A stretch of DNA of 42,169 nt from contig JARGPL010000022.1 of assembly GCA_029210175.1 (NCBI GenBank), positions 1 through 42,169 of the forward strand. The letters run 5' to 3'. The notes under the pieces are model-generated. The model did no database searches and was not told the origin of the DNA. It saw nothing but the letters and a program-made list of their open reading frames with translations. Shown piece by piece: positions 23,817 to 32,714 of this stretch. This DNA comes from Minwuia sp. Lineage in GTDB: Bacteria; Pseudomonadota; Alphaproteobacteria; Minwuiales; Minwuiaceae. Positions within the stretch are counted from its first letter, which is position 1, and each line of letters opens with the position of its first letter. The translations under genes were made by a program, and so were the position numbers.

Positions 23817-25268
23817 ATGATGATGCGTATCACCGCTGTCATGGTGTTGCTGGCCATGTTGCTGGCTGCCGGAAGTGTCTTTGCGAAGGGGGCGCCGGAA
23901 AGCTTTGCGCCGCTGGTGAAGAAGCTGAAACCGGCAGTGGTCAACATCCAGGTGACCCAGCAGCCGGGCAAGTCCAGTCCTGGCCAGGCACCTCAGATCC
24001 CCCAGGTACCCCCCGGGTCCCCGTTCGAGGAGTTCTTCAAGGACTTCTTCGACAAGCGTCGCCAGCAGAACCCGCATTCCCGCCCGCTGGTCTCTGTCGG
24101 GTCCGGCTTTGTCGTTGATGCGTCAGGCCTGATCGTCACCAATAACCATGTCATCGATGGCGCGGACGAGATCCGGGTGTATTTCAGCGACGGTGAGAGC
24201 CTTGAGGCGAAGCTGGTCGGCACCGACCCGAAGACCGACGTCGCCGTGCTGCGCGTGACGCCGGATGAGGGCACGGAACTGACGGCGGTGCCCTGGGGCA
24301 ACTCCGATACGGCTGAAGAAGGCGATTGGGTGATTGCCATCGGCAACCCGCTCGGCCTTGGTGGCACTGTGACCGCAGGTATCATCTCTGCCCGTGGACG
24401 CGATATCCGCTCCGGTCCCTATGATGATTTCATCCAGACCGACGCATCGATCAACAAGGGCAACTCCGGTGGCCCGCTGTTCAACGTCGATGGTGACGTG
24501 GTTGGCATCAACACGGCCATCTTCTCCCAGTCCGGTGGTTCCATCGGTATCGGCTTCGCGGTGCCGTCCAACCTGGCGCGCCCGGTGGTGGAACAGCTGA
24601 TCGAGTTCGGGCGCACCAAGCGCGGCTGGCTCGGTGTGCGCATTCAGTCAGTGACGGAAGAAATCGCCGAAAGCCTGGGCCTCGACGAACCCCGTGGTGC
24701 ACTGGTGGCAGGCGTGACGGAAGACAGCCCTGCGGGTGATGCCGGCATCAAGTCCGGGGACGTGATTGTCACGTTCAACGGTCAGGACATCGATGAAATG
24801 CGGGCACTGCCGCGGATCGTTGCCGGAACCGGTGTCGGCAATGCCGTGCCTGTCACGATCTGGCGCAAGGGCGCGCTGGAACAGTTCACGGTGACCCTGG
24901 GTGAGCTGGAGAAGGCCGAGAAGGCCCTCGCCGCAGCCGAGGTGGTGAAAGAACCGTCGGCTGAAAGCGACCTTGCCTCTCTGGGCATGAAGCTCAGCCC
25001 GCTGAATGACGAAGTGCGTGAACGGTTCAGCATCAGCGCCGAAGCCGGTGCGGTCGTGACGGAAGTGGTGCCTGATTCAGCCGCTGCCGAAAAGGGCCTG
25101 CGTGCCGGTGACGTGATCATCGAAGTCAATCAGGAAGCGGTCGACGGCCCCGGTGACGTGGCCCGCCGGGTGCAGGAGATCGAGGATCGCAAGGGTCGGT
25201 CCGTCCTGCTGCTGGTGGTGCGCGGCGATGACCGCCTGTTCGTCGCGGTCCGGCTGAAGCAAAGCTGA
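23817..25268 (+). CDS. degP: Do-family (DegP/HtrA) periplasmic serine endoprotease
   Basis: A 483-residue trypsin-like protease with two PDZ domains that degrades or refolds damaged envelope proteins. A signal peptide is clear (hydrophobic residues 5-20, likely cut after VFA at 23). The catalytic triad is His111 (NNHVID), Asp141 (KTDVAVL) and Ser217 (GNSGGP). PDZ1 starts around the WLGVRIQ segment and PDZ2 occupies the last ~100 residues. The FEEFFKDFF stretch (70-78) is typical of Do proteases. The ATG at 23817 is chosen because the signal peptide starts there; an in-frame GTG at 23724 with GGAG upstream would make an unusually long n-region. It is followed by a strong terminator. Confidence 0.92.
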   Translation: MMMRITAVMVLLAMLLAAGSVFAKGAPESFAPLVKKLKPAVVNIQVTQQPGKSSPGQAPQIPQVPPGSPFEEFFKDFFDKRRQQNPHSRPLVSVGSGFVVDASGLIVTNNHVIDGADEIRVYFSDGESLEAKLVGTDPKTDVAVLRVTPDEGTELTAVPWGNSDTAEEGDWVIAIGNPLGLGGTVTAGIISARGRDIRSGPYDDFIQTDASINKGNSGGPLFNVDGDVVGINTAIFSQSGGSIGIGFAVPSNLARPVVEQLIEFGRTKRGWLGVRIQSVTEEIAESLGLDEPRGALVAGVTEDSPAGDAGIKSGDVIVTFNGQDIDEMRALPRIVAGTGVGNAVPVTIWRKGALEQFTVTLGELEKAEKALAAAEVVKEPSAESDLASLGMKLSPLNDEVRERFSISAEAGAVVTEVVPDSAAAEKGLRAGDVIIEVNQEAVDGPGDVARRVQEIEDRKGRSVLLLVVRGDDRLFVAVRLKQS

Positions 25269-25307
25269 TCGCGCATCGCTGCTGTCCCTGACAGGGCACA
25301 ATGTATT

Positions 25308-25347
25308 CGGGCGGCTGCCGGGGAACCGGCGGTCGCCCGTTTCGTTT
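25308..25347 (+). terminator. Strong Rho-independent terminator after degP
   Basis: A 14-bp stem (25308-25321 with 25326-25339, two G-U pairs) closed by a GGAA tetraloop is followed by tttcgttt (25340-25347). It lies 40 bp after the degP stop and before the convergent ABC exporter, so it may also slow transcription from that side. Confidence 0.85.
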
Positions 25348-25393
25348 CAGGTGGATCCTGCAAGAAGGCAGCGTCTGGCAAGGCAGGGGTCAG

Positions 25394-27259
25394 TCAGGCC
25401 ACCGCATCCTGCGCCAGGAAGCCACCGGACTGGCGCGACCAGAGTTCGGCGTACAAGCCATTGCGGTGGATCAGTTCCTCATGCGTGCCCTGTTCGACGA
25501 TCTGGCCCTGATCCATGACAATCAGCCGGTCCATTGCGGCGATTGTGGAAAGCCGGTGGGCGATGGCGAGGACGGTCTTGCCCTCCATCAGGCTGTAGAA
25601 GCTTTGCTGGATCGCGGCTTCGACCTCTGAATCCAGCGCGCTCGTGGCCTCGTCCAGAATCAGGATCGGTGAATCCTTCAGCAGCACACGGGAAATGGCC
25701 ACGCGCTGCCGCTGGCCGCCGGACAGCTTGACGCCGCGTTCGCCGACGTGGGCGTCATAGCCGCGATTGCCCTTCAGATCCTCCAGCTCGACGATGAAGT
25801 CATGCGCCTCCGCCTGACGCGCTGCAGCGACGATCTGGTCCCGTGTGGCGTTTGCGCGGCCATAGGCGATGTTCTCCGCCACCGTGCGGTGCAGCAGCGA
25901 CGTGTCCTGCGTGACCATGCTGATGGCGGCGCGCAGCGTATCCTGTTGCACGGTGGCGATGTCCTGCCCGTCGATCAGGATGCGCCCGCCCTCCAGATCG
26001 TGGAAGCGGAGCAAAAGGTTGACCAGCGTTGACTTGCCCGCACCGGAACGGCCGACCAGCCCCACCTTCTCCCCCGGTTCGATTGTCAGGGACATGCCGT
26101 CGATGACGCTGCCATTCGCTTCCGGCAGCACCTTGCCGTAGTTGAAGGTGATGTTGTCCCAGGTGATTTCCCCCCGGGTGACCACCAGCGGACGGGCATC
26201 GGGCTGATCGACCACCGCGCGTTCGCGGGCGATGGTGTCGATCCCGTCCATCACCACGCCCACGTTCTCGAACAGGCCCGCGACTTCCCACAGGATCCAG
26301 TTCGACATGCCGATCAGGCGCAGCACCAGACCCACGGCGAAGGCGATGGCACCCGTGGTCACGATGTCGGTTGACCAGAGAGCGATGGCCGTTGCCGCCA
26401 CGCTGAAGACCAGCAGGGCATTCAGGAACGCGAGCGAGGCCGAAAGAACGGTCGACAGACGCATCTGGCGATAGACCGTGTGCAGGAACCGCCGCATGCC
26501 GGTCCGCGCATAGTCGTCCTCGTAATCGGCATCGGCGAACATCTTCACCGTGCCGATGTGGGTGTAGCTGTCGACGACCCGCCCCGTGACATCAGCGCGC
26601 GCATTGGCCTGTTCGCGCGATATCGTCGCCAGCCGCGGAATGAACACGCGCAGGATGACGAAATACCCCAGCAACCAGGCCAGCATGGGCAGGCTGAGAC
26701 GCCAGTCGGCACTGGCGAACAGCACCAGCGCGCTGACGAAATAGACCGCCACGAACAGCAGGATCTCGGTCATCTTCAGCACGACATCGCGTACTGCGAG
26801 GGCGGTCTGCATCATCCGTGCGGCAACCCGACCAGCGAAATCGTCCTGATAGAAGGCGATGCTCTGGCGCAGCAGGTAACGATGCGAGACCCAGCGCGCC
26901 CGCATGGCGAAGTTGCCCATCAGACCCTGATGGCTGATCGCCTCACCAATCAGATAGAGCAGGGGATAGAGCACCACGACCATCAGGCCGATCAGCACCA
27001 GTTCAAGCCCGCGTTCATCCCAGAGTTGCTCTGGCGTGGTGGCGGCGAGCCAGTCCACGATATCGCCGAGGAAGGCGAACATCAGTACTTCGACGACCGC
27101 GATGGCGATGGCGAACAGGCTGCTGGCGACGATCAGCGGCCAGAAAGGCCGGGCGTAGAAACCGACAAAGCCCCAGAATGTCGACGGTGGCCCGACAGGG
27201 GGGTCCGCCGGAAATGCGTCCACCAGTGATTCCAGCCAGCTGTTGAATCGCGAAATCAT
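25394..27259 (-). CDS. ABC exporter, fused membrane and ATPase domains
   Basis: A 621-residue half-transporter of the MsbA/multidrug type. Six hydrophobic helices occupy residues ~40-325, with a longer than usual N-terminal soluble lead. The ATPase domain has Walker A GRSGAGKST (403-411), LSGGQ (512-516), Walker B with DEATS (536-540) and the H-loop histidine in IAHRLST. It would act as a homodimer in the inner membrane. Such proteins move lipids, peptides or drugs; the substrate cannot be told. It is divergent from uup across 129 bp and is not in an operon with a partner subunit. Confidence 0.88.
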   Translation of the reverse strand: MISRFNSWLESLVDAFPADPPVGPPSTFWGFVGFYARPFWPLIVASSLFAIAIAVVEVLMFAFLGDIVDWLAATTPEQLWDERGLELVLIGLMVVVLYPLLYLIGEAISHQGLMGNFAMRARWVSHRYLLRQSIAFYQDDFAGRVAARMMQTALAVRDVVLKMTEILLFVAVYFVSALVLFASADWRLSLPMLAWLLGYFVILRVFIPRLATISREQANARADVTGRVVDSYTHIGTVKMFADADYEDDYARTGMRRFLHTVYRQMRLSTVLSASLAFLNALLVFSVAATAIALWSTDIVTTGAIAFAVGLVLRLIGMSNWILWEVAGLFENVGVVMDGIDTIARERAVVDQPDARPLVVTRGEITWDNITFNYGKVLPEANGSVIDGMSLTIEPGEKVGLVGRSGAGKSTLVNLLLRFHDLEGGRILIDGQDIATVQQDTLRAAISMVTQDTSLLHRTVAENIAYGRANATRDQIVAAARQAEAHDFIVELEDLKGNRGYDAHVGERGVKLSGGQRQRVAISRVLLKDSPILILDEATSALDSEVEAAIQQSFYSLMEGKTVLAIAHRLSTIAAMDRLIVMDQGQIVEQGTHEELIHRNGLYAELWSRQSGGFLAQDAVA

Positions 27260-27388
27260 CGGGCGGACGGCTCCAGGCGGGGTCAGTCAGTAGCTTTTGA
27301 CAGGGGTGTACCACCTATCTGGCACCATGAGCGATATTCTCAAGCGGTTGCCCTTTCAATGGCACAGCACTGCAACTAAGACAGCGCG

Positions 27389-29209
27389 ATGGCACCACCA
27401 CTTCTGCATATGCGCGACGTTCATCTGACCTTTGGCGGCAAACCGACCCTGGACGGGGCGGAGATTGTCGTGTCGGCGGGGGAGCGGGTCTCGCTGGTCG
27501 GGCGCAACGGCTCCGGCAAGTCGACCCTGTTGAAGATCGTCGCGGGCATCGTCCAGCCCGACAGTGCCGATTCATTCCTGCAACCGGGCACCACATTGCG
27601 GTATCTGCCTCAGGAACCGGACCTGAGCGGCTTTGCGACCGTGCTGGATTTCGTGACAGACGGGCTGGCGCCGGGGGATGACCCTTATCGTGCGATTTCG
27701 CTGCTGGAACAGCTTGGCCTGTCGGAAACTGCTGACCCTGCGCATCTGTCGGGCGGGGAGGCGCGCCGTGCCGCGCTGGCACGGGTGCTGGCACCGTCGC
27801 CGGATATCTTGTTGCTGGATGAGCCGACCAACCACCTGGACCTGCCCGCCATCGAATGGCTGGAGGCGGAACTGAAATCCATGCGCTCCGCCCTTGTGCT
27901 GATCAGCCATGACCGGCGGTTCCTGGGCAATCTGACGGGCACCACGATCTGGCTGGACCGGGGCAAGACCCGTCGGCTGGACCGGGACTTCGCCGCCTTC
28001 GAGAGCTGGCGCGATGAGGTGCTGGAGGCGGAGGAGCAGGAACTGCATCGCCTTGACCGCAAGATCGTGTCGGAGACGGAGTGGCTGCACAAGGGCGTGA
28101 CCGCGCGGCGCAAGCGCAACATGGGCCGCTTGCGGAACCTGCACTCGCTCCGGTCGGAACGGCGTAACTTCGAGCGCGCGCAGGGCAATGTCCGCATGGG
28201 TGCAGCCGAGGCGGAACGATCCGGCAAGCTGGTCGCCGAGATGAAGGGCGTCACCAAGGCCTGGGGGGATGCGCCGCCGGTGGTCCAGAATCTGGACCTG
28301 CGGCTGTTGCGGGGCGAGACACTGGCCATCATCGGACCGAACGGTGCGGGCAAGACCACGCTTCTGCGGCTGCTGACAGGGGAGATCGCGCCGGACAGCG
28401 GTACGGCAAGGCTCGGCACGGCGCTGGAAACGGCCAGTCTGGATCAGCGCCGCGAAAGCCTGTCACCGAACTGGAGCCTGATGGATGCGCTGACCGGTGG
28501 CGGTGGCGATGCGGTGATGGTCAACGGCCAGTCCCGGCATGTGGTCAGCTACATGAAGGACTTCCTGTTCGACCCCAATCAGATGCGGACCCCGATCCAT
28601 GCGCTTTCGGGAGGGGAGCGGGGGCGGCTGATGCTGGCCCGTGCGCTGGCGCGCCCATCCAACCTGCTGATCCTGGATGAACCGACCAACGATCTGGATA
28701 TCGAGACGCTGGACCTGTTGCAGGAACTGCTGGGCGACTATGGGGGCACGGTGCTGCTGGTCAGTCATGACCGTGACTTCATCGACCGGGTGGCGGACGC
28801 CGTGCTGGTGTCGGCGGGGGACGGCCAGTGGCAGCGCTATTCGGGTGGCTATTCCGACATGCTGACCCAGCGTGGCAGCCGACCGGAAAAGGCCGTGCAG
28901 CAAGGCCAGCGTGCGACACAGCGGTCAAAGGGACCGGCAAAGGTCGCGCCGCAACGCCGCAAGATGTCCTTCAAGCAGCAACATGCCCTGGACACGCTGC
29001 CGGACCGTATTGCATCGCTGGAGGAAGAGATTACGGCGCTGGCCGCCGAGATGGCTGATGGTGCCCTTTTCCAGCGTGACCCGGACCGGTTCCAGGCTGC
29101 ATCCGACAGGCTGGTCGCCGCCGAGACCGAACGGGCAACCGCCGAGGAGCGCTGGCTGGAGCTTGAGATGCTGCGCGAAGAGATCGAGGCCGAGCGGCAG
29201 GCTGGCTGA
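27389..29209 (+). CDS. uup: ABC-F ATPase, Uup type
   Basis: A 606-residue soluble protein with two ABC ATPase domains and no membrane segments. Walker A motifs are GRNGSGKST (38-46) and GPNGAGKTT (316-324); signatures are HLSGGEARR and ALSGGERGR; the Walker B ends are LLLDEPTNHLD and LILDEPTNDLD. The positively charged linker between the domains and the C-terminal coiled coil (about 530-606, rich in Glu, Arg and Ala) are typical of Uup. ABC-F proteins act on the ribosome; Uup has been linked to suppression of transposon excision and to ribosome/DNA-structure effects. The start has no strong ribosome site; an ATG seven codons on is possible. Confidence 0.9.
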   Translation: MAPPLLHMRDVHLTFGGKPTLDGAEIVVSAGERVSLVGRNGSGKSTLLKIVAGIVQPDSADSFLQPGTTLRYLPQEPDLSGFATVLDFVTDGLAPGDDPYRAISLLEQLGLSETADPAHLSGGEARRAALARVLAPSPDILLLDEPTNHLDLPAIEWLEAELKSMRSALVLISHDRRFLGNLTGTTIWLDRGKTRRLDRDFAAFESWRDEVLEAEEQELHRLDRKIVSETEWLHKGVTARRKRNMGRLRNLHSLRSERRNFERAQGNVRMGAAEAERSGKLVAEMKGVTKAWGDAPPVVQNLDLRLLRGETLAIIGPNGAGKTTLLRLLTGEIAPDSGTARLGTALETASLDQRRESLSPNWSLMDALTGGGGDAVMVNGQSRHVVSYMKDFLFDPNQMRTPIHALSGGERGRLMLARALARPSNLLILDEPTNDLDIETLDLLQELLGDYGGTVLLVSHDRDFIDRVADAVLVSAGDGQWQRYSGGYSDMLTQRGSRPEKAVQQGQRATQRSKGPAKVAPQRRKMSFKQQHALDTLPDRIASLEEEITALAAEMADGALFQRDPDRFQAASDRLVAAETERATAEERWLELEMLREEIEAERQAG

Positions 29210-29293
29210 TGACGGGGGCGCCGGGCCTGGATACCAAAGCTGCTGGCCCTGTCCTGGTCTGGCCTGCCGGAGCGCACTGACAGGCCCGTTGCC

Positions 29294-29749
29294 TCAGTTC
29301 ATCGGAATCAGGTTGAGATGCCGGTTGGTGCGGTCGAACAGTTCTATGGCGGCATCCCGTGCCGCCTCATAGCGGTCCTGCCGGGCGTCCAGAGGCGCGA
29401 TGTGATCCAGATGGTTGGTGTGCGGCGTGTAGAATATCTCGTGGGCGCTGCTGCCGCGTGACCTGCGGGTGTTGTAGTGGATGTCCAGATGGTCGTGACA
29501 GCCGTCGATGCGCCAGGTTGATCTGACCCGGACGTAGATCTTGGTGTGGATCGGCGTGCGCCCCTGCCGCAGCGCCAACTGCCGACTGATCGCCTGAGCC
29601 AGGAAGCGGTTGTCGAGGGCGCAGGGCGCGCCGCCATCCGCGATGACGATCACCTCCGGGCGGTAGGTTCCGCCGTCCTGGCCCCGGGCGCTGGACACCA
29701 TGCCCGCCAGGGAAATTGCAAGCATGATCAGATGAATGAGCGAACGCAT
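29294..29749 (-). CDS. Small exported protein of unknown function with two conserved-looking cysteines
   Basis: A 151-residue protein with a signal peptide (MRSLIHLIMLAISLAGMVSS, cut probably after ARG or nearby). The mature part has Cys in GAPCALD and in DGCHDH, which could form a disulfide, and His-rich stretches (YTPHTNHLDHI). I recognise no family. Longer in-frame starts exist but only the ATG at 29749 gives a signal peptide. It converges with uup and is divergent from the MFS gene, so it has its own promoter. Periplasmic location is inferred from the signal sequence. Confidence 0.65.
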   Translation of the reverse strand: MRSLIHLIMLAISLAGMVSSARGQDGGTYRPEVIVIADGGAPCALDNRFLAQAISRQLALRQGRTPIHTKIYVRVRSTWRIDGCHDHLDIHYNTRRSRGSSAHEIFYTPHTNHLDHIAPLDARQDRYEAARDAAIELFDRTNRHLNLIPMN

Positions 29750-29906
29750 GGTTGCAGATTGCCTGTTTCCTGACCCGCTTGGCAATCGTCTGTCGCTTGC
29801 CGGGCCGTCGTCTGGCAATGGCTGCCCCATCGTCTGTGGGATGGCTCCACCGGGCGGGGGGCGCTATAACGCGAAAACAGGATCGCCGGAACAACTGGCG
29901 GCGCGT

Positions 29907-29911
29907 GGAGG
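29907..29911 (+). promoter_or_regulatory. Ribosome binding site that fixes the MFS gene start
   Basis: GGAGG seven bases before GTG at 29919. It supports this start against longer in-frame readings that would overlap the divergent secreted-protein gene. Confidence 0.75.
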
Positions 29912-29918
29912 AAACACA

Positions 29919-31217
29919 GTGAGCCGGTCAGATTCTGCGACGCGACTTGCAGCGGACGGGGCGGAACCCGACCGCGGCTATTGGATACGGATTGTCCTGA
30001 TTGTCTTTCTGCCCTTCGCGTCGGGCTATTTCCTGTCCTATCTCTATCGTGCGCTGCCTTCCCTGATCGGGGACCGTGTGCGCAACGACCTTTCACTGGA
30101 TGCCGATGTGCTCGGGCTTGTCGGCGCGGCCTATTTCCTGGCCTTTGGTCTGGCGCAGCTTCCGCTGGGGATGATGCTGGACCGCTATGGTCCGCGCCGC
30201 TGCCTGTCGGTTCTGATGCTGATCGCGGCGGCCGGTGCGGTGGTCTTCGGTCTGGGGCAGAATGCGGAGACACTGATCATCGGCAGGGCCATGATCGGCC
30301 TCGGCTGTGCCGGTGGGCTGATGGGCTCGTTGAAGGCGATCACGCTGTGGTTCCCGCAATCGCGCTGGCCGCTGGTCAATGGCTGCCTGCTGGGACTTGG
30401 TGGTCTTGGCGCACTGACCGCGACAACCCCGGTCGAGTTCCTGCTCGGTGACATGGGTGTCGGCTGGCAGGAGCTGTTCTTCTACATCGCCGGCGCCACT
30501 GTCGCGTCATCGATGTTCATTTTCATGGTTGTGCCGGAAAAACCGAACAGTGCTGCTGTCGTGCCGTTTGGTGCGCTGCTGGGCAGCCTGCGGCTGGTCT
30601 ATGGAAGTCGGTATTTCTGGCGGATTGCCCCCATCGCGATCCTGACCATGTCGACCGGAATGGCGATCCATACGCAGTGGGCCGGTCTGTGGCTGAAGGA
30701 CGTCGCGGGGCTGGATCAGGGTGGTGTCGCGGTCTACCTGCAGACCCTGTCGATCGCCCTGACCATCGGGTTTGTTGCGGGCGGTGTCGTGGCCGACCTG
30801 CTGACCCGTCGGGGGGTGCCTCTGGGCGTAGTCATGGGATGCGGTGTCCTGGGACTGCTGCTCTCGCAGGCGTCCATCGCGATGGAGGTTGATCCGCACG
30901 CGCACTGGCCGTGGATTCTGCTGGGTCTGAGTTCGAACATCTCCGCGCTGGCGTTTCCGCTGTTGTGCGGGCAGTTCGACCTGAAACTGGCAGGGCGGGT
31001 GAATACTGCGCTGAATGTCTTCGTCTTCATCGGCGTGTTCGCGACGGCTTCCGGTATTGGCTGGGTCATTGACCAGTTTCCCCGGACGGACCTTGGCGGT
31101 TATGCCAGCGAAGGGTATCAGGTGGGGTTGCTGGCGATCATTGCGGCTGAAATTCTGGCATTTATCTGGTTCATGGTCCCGGACAGGGGCAAGCAGGAAA
31201 AGGGCAATCCATCATGA
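29919..31217 (+). CDS. Major facilitator superfamily transporter
   Basis: A 432-residue protein with about twelve hydrophobic helices. The loop between helices 2 and 3 has the MFS motif A (GMMLDRYGPRRC), and a GCAGGLMGSLK segment lies in helix 4-5. Short polar ends and a central cytoplasmic loop (PEKPNSAAVV) are typical. Substrate unknown; the nearest types I can name are anion:proton or sugar-phosphate antiporter-like MFS proteins, but this is not secure. The start is GTG at 29919 by its ribosome site. It overlaps the SDR oxidoreductase by 4 nt (ATGA), so the transporter and the enzyme may act on the same compound. Confidence 0.85.
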   Translation: MSRSDSATRLAADGAEPDRGYWIRIVLIVFLPFASGYFLSYLYRALPSLIGDRVRNDLSLDADVLGLVGAAYFLAFGLAQLPLGMMLDRYGPRRCLSVLMLIAAAGAVVFGLGQNAETLIIGRAMIGLGCAGGLMGSLKAITLWFPQSRWPLVNGCLLGLGGLGALTATTPVEFLLGDMGVGWQELFFYIAGATVASSMFIFMVVPEKPNSAAVVPFGALLGSLRLVYGSRYFWRIAPIAILTMSTGMAIHTQWAGLWLKDVAGLDQGGVAVYLQTLSIALTIGFVAGGVVADLLTRRGVPLGVVMGCGVLGLLLSQASIAMEVDPHAHWPWILLGLSSNISALAFPLLCGQFDLKLAGRVNTALNVFVFIGVFATASGIGWVIDQFPRTDLGGYASEGYQVGLLAIIAAEILAFIWFMVPDRGKQEKGNPS

Positions 31218-32002
31218 TCGATCTGAAGGGCCAGGCGGCCATTGTCACGGGTTCGGCCACCGGCGTCGGCGCAGCTGTTGCGCGCGCCCTGGCGGCGGAT
31301 GGATGCAACGTGGTGATCAATTATACGCGCAGCGCGAAGGAGGCGGAGGAAACCGCCCAGGCATGCCGTGATGCGGGCGTCGAAGCCGTCACCGTCCAGG
31401 CCAATGTCGCCGACGATGCCGACTGCAAGCGGCTGGTCGATGCGGCGATGGACCAGTGGGGACAACTGAACCACGTCGTCAACAACGCCGGCACGACCAA
31501 GTTTGCCGATCAGTCCGACCTTTCGGCGCTGTCTGCACAGGATTTCCAGGACATCTATGCGGTCAATGTCATCGGCCCCTATCAGATGGCGAAGTGGGCG
31601 GAACCGCACCTGCGGACCGCTGGCAAGGCATCGATCACCAATGTGTCGTCCATCGCCGGGGTCACCGGCATCGGGTCCTGCATCGCCTATGCGGCATCGA
31701 AAGGCGCGCTGAACACCATGACCATGTCGTTGGCCCGGTCCCTCGGTCCGGAAATCCGCGTCAACACGATCTGCCCCGGCATGATCCAGTCGCGCTGGCT
31801 GGCCAACGGCATGGGGCAGGAAAAGTATGATCGCCTGCTGGAGAACCAGCAGCGGAGCCTGCCGCTGCAGCGGGTCTCAACGCCTGAAGACAATGCGGAG
31901 ATCATTCTCTGGCTCATCAAGGGCTCGGAACTGGTCACGGGCGAGTTCGTGATGGTGGATGGCGGCGCACATCTGGGCTTTGCCCCGGCGATGGCGCGAT
32001 AG
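31214..32002 (+). CDS. Short-chain dehydrogenase/reductase
   Basis: A 262-residue classical SDR. The NAD(P)-binding motif is TGSATGVG (12-19), NNAG is at 90-93, and the catalytic Ser (near 145), Tyr159 and Lys163 (YAASK) are present. The C-terminal VDGGAHLG closes the fold. The reaction would be oxidation of an alcohol or reduction of a ketone; FabG-like or sugar-type substrates are possible. It overlaps the MFS gene and is followed after 19 bp by the tandem exported proteins, so the four genes probably form one operon. Confidence 0.87.
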   Translation: MIDLKGQAAIVTGSATGVGAAVARALAADGCNVVINYTRSAKEAEETAQACRDAGVEAVTVQANVADDADCKRLVDAAMDQWGQLNHVVNNAGTTKFADQSDLSALSAQDFQDIYAVNVIGPYQMAKWAEPHLRTAGKASITNVSSIAGVTGIGSCIAYAASKGALNTMTMSLARSLGPEIRVNTICPGMIQSRWLANGMGQEKYDRLLENQQRSLPLQRVSTPEDNAEIILWLIKGSELVTGEFVMVDGGAHLGFAPAMAR

Positions 32003-32021
32003 GCAAGCCAGTCTGAGCATC

Positions 32022-32714
32022 ATGCGCAGGCGCTTGCGCCGTCTGGTTCTGGCGTTCTTGATCGTTGTGCAACCCCTTGCGGTGGCAGTGGCTGAGGAGG
32101 CGCGTTTCACGATCAATGACAAGGCCTTCGCCGTGGACCTGCCGCGTGGGTTCTGCAACCTGGTGCATCCGACCCGGCGCTTGCCTGCCGGGTTGGCCCG
32201 GGATGTCGCTGCGCTTGGTGGTGGTGCGATCCGGCCAAAGGTGGTCGCGATCCCCTGCGACCGGATCGGAGACGTTCGCACGGCGGTGCCGGCTGGCAAG
32301 CCGATCATCGCCCTGGCGCTCGGCCTGATGGCAACCGACAACAAGGCGATCCGCTCAACCGGCAATGGCCTCGCATTCTGGCGCGCCACACTGGCCGGCG
32401 TTCGCTATGCCCAGTTGGTGCTGGGGGCTGAAGCGGCAAGCCAGCAGGTGCGCAATCTGTTGCAGCAACAGGCGCCGGGGCTGACGGTAGACAGTCTGAC
32501 GCCTGTTGTGGACGGTGACGAAATTGGCGGCGAAATGACGGGCAGGGTGAATGGCCTGGATGGTGCCCCACCGATTGCCGCCGCCGCGTCCGTTGCGCCC
32601 TATGGCGGATATTTCATGGTCGCCTCGGTTGTGCATTTCGCTAATCTGTCAATCGAACCGCCAGATCTTGCAGATGCGCAGGCACTGGCGCGGAACGTGC
32701 GCGAGGTTGATTGA
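32022..32714 (+). CDS. Exported protein of unknown function, first of a tandem pair
   Basis: A 230-residue protein with a signal peptide (basic MRRRLRRLV, then LAFLIVVQPLAVAVA, probable cleavage near AEE). The mature start TINDKAFAVDLPRGFCNL matches the pattern VAGHQVAMQLPAGFCEV of the next gene, and a second Cys follows in AIPCDR, corresponding to AMSC there. The two are therefore paralogues. No enzyme or domain motif was recognised. The ATG at 32022 gives the signal peptide; a longer in-frame start would overlap the SDR. Its stop shares a base with the start of the next gene (TGATG). Confidence 0.7.
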   Translation: MRRRLRRLVLAFLIVVQPLAVAVAEEARFTINDKAFAVDLPRGFCNLVHPTRRLPAGLARDVAALGGGAIRPKVVAIPCDRIGDVRTAVPAGKPIIALALGLMATDNKAIRSTGNGLAFWRATLAGVRYAQLVLGAEAASQQVRNLLQQQAPGLTVDSLTPVVDGDEIGGEMTGRVNGLDGAPPIAAAASVAPYGGYFMVASVVHFANLSIEPPDLADAQALARNVREVD

